Source of the DNA: Arctopsyche grandis
Lineage: Eukaryota; Arthropoda; Insecta; Trichoptera; Hydropsychidae
Length of the DNA: 64,000 bases
Assembly (NCBI RefSeq): GCF_051622035.1
Contig: NC_135361.1
Span: 31,921,205-31,985,204 of the forward strand
Reading direction: 5' to 3'
Positions 56,038-64,000 of the stretch are shown in pieces. The translations under genes and the position numbers were made by a program. How positions within the stretch are numbered: position 1 is the first letter of the stretch; each line of letters starts with the position of its first letter. The notes below the pieces were generated by a model that saw only the letters and a program-made list of their open reading frames with translations, was not told the origin of the DNA and ran no database searches.

Positions 56038-59000
56038 AGTGAATGCGACAGTTGCGCCTCGACCAGATAATACCTATTTTAAATCGACAAAATCGAGGTT
56101 TCGTATTCTCCAGTTTTCTCCACCGAAGCTGGACCAATTTAAAAAAAAATTTTATCATCGTTATGAGAAAGATATTTTCTATGTTTGTGTCTTCGTATTT
56201 TTTTAAAAAATCAACCGTTAAATTAGCACGGCGGACTCTTTTCGTGGGTGTAGTAAAAACGAGGCGATTTTATAGATGTTTGGCGGCTCCTAGCTCCTAT
56301 AAAAAATAAGTAATCAAAAAAAATAAAAAGATAGAAACATGCCTATGATGGATATCCATAGCATGTTAATTAAAAATAATTTCTCTAGTGCCATAATTGA
56401 GGTAGGGAGAAGTGTAATACGTTTGTATGGACATGGCGCTTTTAAAAGAGTACTAAAAAAAGGTAATCAAAGTTTTAAAATAATTGGTTCGGCCACAAAA
56501 CCGTTAATTCCAATGATGTAACCATAATAATCTCTGCTTATGACTAGAATTATATGTAGCAGTAGACTGATGTATGACGAGTTTCAAGAAGTAAGAATCG
56601 ACCGTACAAACAGTCGACTATTTTCTCGCGCAAATAAATCGCTCGAGGGCAGTCGGTTGTCGATCGCTCTTATAAAGTAGTGGAAAAAAAAATGTCTACC
56701 CGCAATTTGGCGCAAAACACGTGCTCGTCGCAGGTGCGGCCACCGCCTTTTGCCACCGCATCTCAAACTGTTTGCATTGATTTTCACGATATTCGGTCAT
56801 GTGCGAAACGTTGCCAATCTTTGTTGTAATTGCAATGTGCGCAAAAATGGCACTCGCAAATGTGCGGAATGCACTCGACGTTGCGCTTTTAGAAGAATGG
56901 AAAATCGAGAGTGACTCACGCGGTCTTTTCTTGGCGCACTGTCGAAGCGTGCCCGTGATGACTTTCAAATTTTTTTCTTCGCAATTTTGAATCAATCTGT
57001 AATTCGAAAAGGATCTAAGCCACACGCGAACTATCATATATGCGAATCTACACTTTTCCATTTTTAAACATCGTATTTAATATACAGAGAAATCGCATCA
57101 CTTTCAATTGTTCGATTTTTTTTAATTACATGAAGCTATACACAAGTTTTTTTGGTGTCATTATTTGATTTCAACTATTTAACATGTTTTACGATTAAAA
57201 AAGATTATTTATATTTTTAAATTAAGGCGAGATACGAATTTTAAAAAAACACGCACAATAGGGCATTTTTCTTATATGTATTTCAAATGTCTCTAGCTAA
57301 AATAATATTACAGTATATATTTTTCTATGAATTAAAATACGTAGGCAATGTACATATGACAACAATAAATAGTAATATAATAATTTAAAAAAGACAATCG
57401 TCTAGCTTTCATCCATACCTGCCCGCACGGACAATACGACTTTTTTTAGTATGTCGTCCGAAATTTCTTCAAACCATACATTTTCAACAGTTTTTTTAAC
57501 TCATAATTTGCCCCAGGGTGTTGTTTTTATTCCCTTTGCTTTATAATAGCCCATAAATATTCGATGGGTTGTAAGTAGAGGCCGGATAGTCAAGGGCCCG
57601 CGTATTGTTCAAATGTTGTAAATGCATTGTTTAAGGTTTGCCGAACCTTTTTTACAAAGGAATTACAACAATGGAACAATGAGCGGCCCCTTGGCTAACC
57701 GGCCTCTAGTTGTAAGTCGGGACTATTTTCTGGTCATTTTAGTGACCCTAAACCCTTTTTAACGGCAGTTATATGGAAAAAAATGGTTTTACTGCGAAAA
57801 ATTCCACAAAATTTGGACTTACGATGATTGGGAGAATGTAATCTTTACTGACGTGAGCAATTTTAATCTTGGCGACTCCGACAGAATAAATTGGATGAGG
57901 AGAAAGCCGAACAAACATTTCAGTTATCATAAACCACTGAACCGATTAGGATGGAACTTTCAGGATTTGTTGTATGCATGCCCGGGAAGATTACTTTGAA
58001 AAAAAACGGGATAAAACCTCTTAATAATAATATTTGTAATTACGATTTTATCGACGCGAAAGTATGAAGCGCCAGTGTGTAGTTAAGGAAATGTGTACGT
58101 TGGTTATCAACTTGCGCGCACGCTTGCCAACGTACAAATACATTACGTACCACTCATACCAACCTGACATTACGCACCACTCATAACAAACCTACATATG
58201 TATATAAATCAATGTTTGTCTGTCACGTATGCGTTCCTATACTTTACTATAATTTAATTTGATTATTAAGTATTAATTTGGAACTGAAACATTCACTCAT
58301 AGAAACGCATCGAGAAACGGGAACGGGAATTGCATGCGTTATTGTTCGATGGAACGATGGAACTTTCAGGATTTATTGTGTGCTTGTCCGGGAAGCTTAC
58401 TGTGAAAAAAAATTGGCCAAAAACAGGAACGGAAACGGGAAAAACGGGAATGAGTGGCATTGCAATAATTTCAAATGTTTTCGCGTTGCGACATGCGTTG
58501 TTAGAACATATAACGAAAAGGAAAAAATATGATTAAAAAAAAACAAAGAAAAAATCTTATATATTAAATCGAAAAAGTCGTTTCTGATTGGCTGGATTGC
58601 TTAACCCTTTGAGTGCTGACGTATTTTCTGTTGAAAGCTCACCACGTTGAAAAATTCGCCAACATTTCCAACTAGAATTATTTAGAAATCCAATAGGAAG
58701 CCGGTATAAAAATTTTAGCTAATCCAAACAAACCCTAGATAACTACCGCCGAGGATTTCGAGTGTGTTTAGACTCTCTAATATATCTTGCCACTATATAA
58801 AATAAACAAAAGAAGTCTATTAATGAATGTATTTTTCCAAAACTAATTCCATCTTCTTCATTGTTGTTAAAATGTATTGCTAAAAATCAAAAGCCACAAG
58901 CTAAAATACTCAGCAGCTAGGAATTTCCATCGAGAAATTCTGCTATGGTTATAAATTCAGAAATTCCGGTGTAAACCAGTCTTTATAAACATTGACGCGA

Positions 59001-62000
59001 ATTACACGACTTATGTTCAATGCATTTTTTTTTCAATGCTACCTGGAAAGGCTTAGCGGGTAGTATTCTTGTTTATTTTTTAAATACTCAATATTTCAGG
59101 CTCAACGTATTTCAGGCACATGGACTAGTTGGCAAACGCCGATTTTATATGGCATTATTCACCTGAGTTTTATTTTAAGTTATTTGCGGTTCAATCTAGT
59201 TTAACGTTTTTAGGAAAAGTAACCACACATAGTTATCTAATCTAGGTAAAAAAAAAATTCATATACTAATAATACATTTTCGCTTTCGATATTTCAGTTC
59301 TACAATTAGATTTAGTAAATAAATATATTTTAAAGTGGTCGAAATCCAATTTTCAGTTCCAAAAACAATTCTGTTCGACTTAATTTACAGATTGTTAACA
59401 CTTCTTTTAATTTGATATGTCTAGAATCTTGGAAAAGCAGAATAAGCGTATTAAAGGCCACCAGTATTTTTAAATATTTGCGAAATATTTCTCGAAATGA
59501 ATAAAAGTGGACTTTAAATTGTAACGGCTCATTTGATGAGCCGTTACAATTTAAAGTTACAACAAATTCAAGTGAAATGTTCTAAATAGGTCAAAGTAAA
59601 TTTTTGGTTTTAGAAAGTTTTGCAGAGCAGATTCATCATGTGTGAAATTTATTAGTAGGTACATTAGGACTGTGTGTTTTCATCAATTGTGGCTTAGTTC
59701 CATTTGAAACAATCTTGCCCATATAATTTGTATTCTTCGATATCTGGAAGAACCAAAAACCGAAGAAAATTCTATATACTATGTAGATGTAAGATATTTT
59801 TCAGTTCATATTTGTTCAATTTCATCTTCATAAATGAGTTTTCAAAGAGTCGAAGTTCCTATTGGAATTTTTAGGCCAGAATTATAGTTGAGAATTTTCA
59901 ACGAAATCGTCAGTCGAGTATTATCTTTATATATTTAATTGTCTTTGTCGTTTTTATCGCTATTACGCTATCGATTGTTCTAAATTATTGTTATTCACTT
60001 CTAAGAATCGTCTGCTTTACACTGTGTATGTATGTATGTATAGTACATATAAAACCATACCGTAACTTGGCATATACATATTTATATGTATATTTGGATG
60101 TAATTATCAAAGTAAATTATCGCCCAACTGCGCTTCGGTGTCTTCACTGAGGTCACAGCGAACAGTTACGAGTTCGTCACAGCTGTCTGACGCTAGTGTT
60201 TCGATCATTAACGCGATCACCGGTGTGTATTCTTGCCAGATTTTCGTCCGGAGACGTGTGTACATATGCATATGCGTGTGTGACACCTCTCGAGTTGAAA
60301 GGTTTAATTGGTAGAATCGGTTCGGTCCGGTTACACAAGACGCAGGGCTCACTGACCCGACAAGTCCCATTATGCACGCATGATTTCTTCTCCGAAAGGT
60401 ATTCCATCGATTGGTGATAGCGGGAAAAATTCGTCATCGCACCCCTCTTATCGGTCCGAATTGATAGCGTGATAAGATTATGCTGTCGTGTTTTCCGCGG
60501 CTATTTATGTGCATATATTATATTTTCCAATGACGGTACTCAAAGTGTAGGGGTTTTATCTATCATATAGTGTTTTAAGTTCAATGTATTGTATGTCAAT
60601 GGAAAGTATGTGTGTTTGGTATTAGTAACCAACAGATAAATATATACCCGGCGTATTCTTAAGATGTAATTATTTAGCAGCTATCATTATACGAATAATT
60701 TACCATGACCTATAGCTGACTCACCGTTGTTTGGTATGAGTGTTTCAAGAAATTTTTTTTTTTTTTATTTCTCTTTCTATCTATTTAATAACGGCGTGTA
60801 GAAAATATTTCGAAATTATCAGTGAGTATTCTAAATGATCAGTACGTTGTGATCAGTTGTCATGTACTCAGTTATTGAACTAAATGATTAATTATTAAAC
60901 TAAGTAATCAGTTATTAAACCAAAATGGTCAGATAATTATTATTTATTATTTATTAATAGTTTTGGACCACTGTGGGATTACAGGAAGAACCTAATGCGC
61001 CACAATGGCCTACATTTGATAAATATATAAAAACAAGTACAATTAGTAAAAAGTAAAAAGCAGAAAACATGGTAAAATAAAATAATAATAAAAAAAGTAA
61101 CAAAAGGAAAATAATACATCAGAAAAAAAAAAATGAACAAGTGTAAAAATCAAAAATAAAATCCATAGATCCCATTCTTTGTTTACATTGAACAAAATTC
61201 AAATAGTACATAAAAATGTACAAAGGAGGAAGAAAAAGTAAAATAAAATAAAACAAAAAATAAATAAAAAATAAAACGGTCGATGATTATTGTAAGATGA
61301 TCAGTAATATCATTTAAAAATCATTTCATTTTGATAGCCAGAAAATCGTCAGTGTTGCCATATCGCATTATGGCTCCTAGTATAAAAAATCCTGATGAAT
61401 TTTGCCACTTAGCAACATTTTTTTAATAATCTCCCCCTCCGCTTTCAACTCCTTTGCTCCAGGTTCAGTTCAGTCTTACTGTCTCAGTTCTCGCGTGTCT
61501 GTTGACGTTTACATAACCTAACCTAATCTTAAAGGAATAAATACCTACCCTAACAACCTAATCTTAAATGAATAGGGCCAATCCTAACTTAACCTAACCC
61601 AACCTGACCCTTAAATAAATAAGTGTTGGCTGCTAAGCTATTTTTTTTTGTGAAAATATTGATGAAATATAACTTAAAAAAAAGATATTACGATGTGTTT
61701 GGATGAATATTACGGTGTGTGGACCATGAGAAGAGTGGGAATGGACAGTAGCGGGGCGACGCGCTATCATCCAACTGTCAAAAATTATAATTTCACTTAT
61801 AGAAAATCCTTTTTGATCTGTATTTAAATAGAATACTGATCAAAAAAGATTTATTTACTGATAAAAAAATTATTATTTAATGAACAAAAATGAATAATTT
61901 ACTGATCGCTTATTATATTCTACTGATCATTTAGAATAAGTAACTGATCAAGTTTATAATTAATTTCTGATAAATTTTTCATTTTTTTACCGACCACTTT

Positions 62001-63991
62001 TGGAATTATAAACTAACCAAACAATTTTTTGCCTTTAATAACTGTGACCAAAGATTCAGTCGCTTAATTGTTGGTGTTTTGTCATAGTTGGGTAGGTAGA
62101 AAGAAATGGTCCACTCAATAACACCTTATTTAAAGTGTACTCCTTTCTCGGATGATTTTTAAACATACGCATAAATATATGTACATGGCTTCGCCTAGGT
62201 TAAAAATTTCTATTTTGATTGTTTATATGTCTAAATATTTGATTCTAATGAAGCTTTATATTTGACCATTTTTAGTGAATTAATTAACAAAAAAATATTG
62301 TTTTGCAGCTCACAAATGTCGGAATCAATCAGACGTCAGTGTCATTCAACACGCTCACCATGGAGTCGGACAAATTCATATGCGTCCGAGAGAAGGTGGG
62401 CGAGACCGCCGAGGTAGTCATAATCGATATGGGGGATCCAACCAACCCCATACGTCGTCCCATCAGCGCCGACTCGGCGATCATGAACCCGGCCAGCAAA
62501 GTCATCGCTCTCAAAGGAAAAGCCGGACCCGACGGTGGATATCTTTACATATAAATTTGTTCTTTTTTTTTGTGTGTGTGTGTGTGTGTTTATTTATAAA
62601 TTGTTTTTCGTTTCAGCCCAAAAAGCGCTTCAGATTTTCAACATTGAGATGAAGTCTAAAATGAAGGCGCACACTATGGTCGAAGATGTCGTCTTTTGGA
62701 AGTGGATCTCGATCAATACTTTGGCGTTGGTGACAGAGACTTCCGTGTACCATTGGTCGATGGAGGGAGATTCGACGCCGGTGAAGATGTTCGATCGTCA
62801 TGTGACATTGAAAGATTGTCAGATTATCAATTACAGGACGGATCCTAAGCAGATATGGCTTTTGTTAGTCGGTAAGTCGTAGGTTATGTCATGCTTTAGT
62901 GCTTTAGTTTTGGGTATGAAAGGGGGTCTTATATTAATATTGAATACATTGTAATCTAAATATCTTGGTTATTTTATAATAGCTTTGTTATTAATTTTGC
63001 ATTCGTTTGATTTAAGGTATTTCCGCCCAGCAAAATCGCGTAGTTGGAGCCATGCAATTGTACTCGGTGCAAAGGAGATGCACTCAACCGATCGAAGGAC
63101 ACGCTGCATCCTTTGCCACATTCAAAATGGAAGGAAATCCAGAACAATCCACGTTGTTCTGTTTTGCCGTCAGAACCCCACAAGGCGGCAAACTTCACAT
63201 AATCGGTACATATTAAAAAATTAAAAACATTCTGTATTACATACATTGTGTGTAATTTAAATTAAATCAAAAAATTTACAGAGGTCGGCGAACCGCACTC
63301 TACGAATCAAGCTTTTCCCAAAAAAGCAGTCGACGTATTTTTCCCGCCTGAAGCTCAGAACGATTTCCCAGTCGCCATGCAAGTCTCCCCGAAGTATGAC
63401 GTCATTTACCTCATCACGAAATACGGATACATTCACATGTATGACATCGAATCCGGCACTTGCATTTACATGAACAGAATTTCATCAGACACAATCTTTG
63501 TGACCGCGCCCCACGAAGCTTCTGGCGGCATCATCGGTAATTATAACCGAATGTAATAATTGTAAATTATATATGTATATTTTAGTATTTTATTCAATAA
63601 ATCTTCATTTAAGGTGTCAATCGCAAGGGTCAAGTTTTGTCGGTGTCTGTGGAGGAGGAAAATATCATCCCATATATCAACACGGTGCTGCAGAATCCCG
63701 ATTTGGCTCTCAGAATGGCGATAAGGAACAATCTCGGCGGTGCCGAAGATCTGTTTGTCAGGAAGTTCAATATGTATTTCCAGAACGGTCAATACGGAGA
63801 GGCTGCTAAGGTAGCGGCACATGCCCCACGTGGTATTTTGCGTACTCCTGCCACCATTCAGAGATTCCAGCAGGTACCAACGCCCGCAGGGCTGACCTCG
63901 CCTCTGTTGCAATATTTTGGAATTTTGTTGGATCAGTGTCAGCTTAACAAACACGAATCGCTAGAGCTCTGCCGACCTGTACTCTTGCAAG
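50249..63991 (+). CDS. Chc: Clathrin heavy chain, N-terminal part (continues beyond window)
   Basis: Six coding exons are present: 50249-50290, 62309-62534, 62617-62871, 63017-63205, 63282-63536 and 63614-63991. They encode the first 448 residues. The start [14 protein letters not shown] is identical to human clathrin heavy chain. The N-terminal beta-propeller (to about residue 330) contains [38 protein letters not shown] and [20 protein letters not shown]. The linker/ankle start is [10 protein letters not shown]-like [19 protein letters not shown]. The last donor (AAG|GTGAAT) shows that the gene goes on. The first intron is 12 kb and packed with mobile elements. The exon 2 donor in frame adds GKAGPD before AQKALQIF, relative to the human ALKAGKTLQIF. 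Clathrin forms the coat of endocytic and trans-Golgi vesicles. Confidence 0.96.
50291..52559. other. Clathrin intron 1, first part
   Basis: AT-rich intron sequence with poly-T tracts and an A-rich low-complexity stretch near 51620-51790. No gene or defined element is seen. Confidence 0.5.
52560..52890 (+). mobile_element. Non-LTR (RTE/R1-like) LINE 3' fragment
   Basis: Two adjoining frames encode a typical reverse-transcriptase C-terminus. The first piece is [17 protein letters not shown] and then [11 protein letters not shown]. After a frameshift near 52690 it continues [20 protein letters not shown], then [15 protein letters not shown]. The familiar pattern is GHIARRxDxRWTxKVLEWxP, with WMRVAQDR near the end. 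No 5' part remains. Confidence 0.8.
52891..54124. other. Clathrin intron 1, unstructured part
   Basis: Intron sequence without a recognisable gene or transposon. The short open frames do not match any family I know. Confidence 0.5.
54125..54303. mobile_element. MITE, GGTTCGGTGATTATT family (copy A)
   Basis: The ends CGGTGATTATTCCGCA and TGCGAAATAATCCG form imperfect inverted repeats. The interior is related to copies at 48866, 23161 and, partly, 15248. It is non-coding. Confidence 0.7.
54900..55560 (+). repeat. Two tandem diverged units of about 310 bp
   Basis: Both units contain CATCCGATCGTTTT or a close variant, ACTTTGCCAT, TTTGGTCATCAATATAA, CCATTACGATGG, and later TCAGATTTTAATTG with ACGCCTATAACTT. 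A related inverted segment lies at 13425-13560. The family is not recognised. Confidence 0.75.
55724..55856. mobile_element. Small piggyBac-like MITE
   Basis: The 133-bp element runs from TTAA|CCCTTTGTGTCCCAGTGG to GGGCCACAAAAGG|TTAA. Its right TTAA (55857-55860) is also the left flank of the next element. Confidence 0.75.
55861..56441. mobile_element. TTAA-flanked MITE, second copy
   Basis: It starts GAGGGCTGGATACCC right after TTAA and matches, in reverse complement, the LINE-interrupted copy at 28155-29992. The right terminus is degraded. A (TA)n-expanded section with repeated GAGTGAATGCGACAATATAT occupies 55908-56050. Confidence 0.8.
57392..57925. pseudogene. Tc1/mariner transposase fragments, head to head
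   Basis: On the minus strand (57392-57775) the frame reads [17 protein letters not shown] once the inserted MITE is set aside, the Tc1 signature around the catalytic Glu. A stop replaces the usual Trp just before it, and another follows. On the plus strand (57776-57925) a second piece reads [20 protein letters not shown], then [18 protein letters not shown], the region of a catalytic Asp. The opposite orientations point to rearrangement or two insertions. Confidence 0.8.
57576..57708. mobile_element. 133-bp hAT-type MITE (copy 2), inside Tc1 remnant
   Basis: Termini TAGAGGCCGG and CCGGCCTCTA are flanked by exact GTTGTAAG duplications (57568-57575 and 57709-57716). It has the same length as, and is homologous in inverse to, 24973-25105. 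It splits the Tc1 coding sequence at the PDLQ codons. Confidence 0.9.
57926..58604. repeat. Repeats of unknown family
   Basis: GGAACTTTCAGGATTTRTTG-type sequence followed by GCCCGGGAAG or GTCCGGGAAG occurs twice (57952-57995 and 58360-58400). The section 58252-58330 also resembles 9672-9770. No ends could be set. Confidence 0.5.
58605..59143. mobile_element. piggyBac-like MITE (copy 2)
   Basis: It begins CCCTTTGAGTGCTGACG after TTAA (58601-58604) and aligns in reverse complement with 26826-27388. The far end lacks the last terminal bases and TTAA. Confidence 0.75.
59144..60937. other. Clathrin intron 1, late part
   Basis: Intron sequence with one notable structure, the perfect hairpin at 59511-59557. 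A TGTA-repeat lies near 60030. No gene is supported. Confidence 0.5.
59511..59557. repeat. Perfect 22-bp-arm hairpin
   Basis: Arms 59511-59532 and 59536-59557 are exact reverse complements around a 3-base centre (TTG). It could be a template-switch product. It is too short and too perfect for a typical microRNA precursor. Confidence 0.85.
60938..61262 (-). mobile_element. LINE 3' tail, second copy
   Basis: On the minus strand this matches 29620-29899: the AT-rich 3' region, then CATTGTGGCGCATTAGGTTC with its stem partner, then TATTA-type tail. No coding part remains. Confidence 0.75.
61510..61620. repeat. Degenerate AACCT (telomere-like) repeats
   Basis: Several AACCTAACCT and CCTAACCCAACC stretches are interspersed with ACCTAATCTTAAA-type spacer. 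The unit matches the insect telomeric repeat (TTAGG)n in complement but is short and degenerate. Confidence 0.5.
62570..62590. repeat. (GT)n microsatellite
   Basis: A short GT run lies in the 82-bp intron between clathrin exons 2 and 3. Confidence 0.8.
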
Positions 63992-64000
63992 GTGAATATT

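Noticed and set aside
56696-57061. 121-codon minus-strand frame
   Set aside because: No recognisable domain or splice context. It lies among repeat fragments in the intron.
60107-60437. Overlapping 73-87 codon frames in clathrin intron 1
   Set aside because: No homology, no conserved motif, and both strands are open over the same bases.

Overview
This window is nuclear DNA from an insect-like arthropod, and every gene in it is an ordinary conserved eukaryotic gene. The evidence is small GT-AG introns, AT-rich spacers, insect-style non-LTR retrotransposon tails, and PIF/Harbinger, hAT, piggyBac and Tc1 repeats. I cannot resolve the order from sequence alone. I found no operon, CRISPR array, rRNA or convincing tRNA gene.

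Nine host genes can be modelled exon by exon. Reading frames closed across all splice junctions for the multi-exon genes. In order they are: a Spinster-like major-facilitator transporter (1328-3893, +, 503 aa); PHF12, a PHD/FHA subunit of Sin3-HDAC complexes (8089-14210, +, 836 aa); a ZNF511-type zinc-finger protein (19565-20548, +, 257 aa); Rab35 (22769-30707, -, 201 aa); RNase P/MRP subunit POP4/Rpp29 (33768-34403, +, 211 aa); the Microprocessor subunit DGCR8/Pasha (37109-41237, -, 681 aa); ARPC4 (45511-46017, +, 168 aa); UFD1 (46750-48408, -, 306 aa); and the 5' part of clathrin heavy chain (50249 to 63991, +, running off the window). From ZNF511 onward the genes alternate strands, in convergent pairs (ZNF511/Rab35, POP4/DGCR8, ARPC4/UFD1). 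Rab35, ARPC4 and clathrin all act at the membrane-actin/endocytosis interface, and POP4 and DGCR8 both process RNA. I infer no functional cluster from that.

The rest is a dense, nested record of mobile elements. It includes a hAT-type element inside another hAT-type element (16.4-18.9 kb), each with an exact 8-bp target duplication. It also has a CR1/Jockey-like LINE inside a TTAA-flanked element in a Rab35 intron, and four solo LTRs of one family plus two of a second, short family. Two internally deleted PIF/Harbinger derivatives are present, one still carrying the start of the transposase. A FoldBack-like element with 3 versus 7 tandem 32-bp units in its arms lies at 42.3-44.8 kb. Further elements are a Mutator-like MITE with subterminal tandem repeats, two piggyBac-like MITEs abutting one shared TTAA, and several near-perfect palindromes. 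No intact autonomous element was seen.

No clearly new biological system was found. The observations most worth following are: the start-codon-only first exon of UFD1; the GC-AG intron inferred in PHF12; a six-residue addition at the clathrin exon 2/3 junction; the abruptly GC-rich intronless ARPC4; perfect short hairpins at 411-490 and 59511-59557; and two unclassified repeat families (about 550 bp and about 0.6-0.9 kb), each seen twice.
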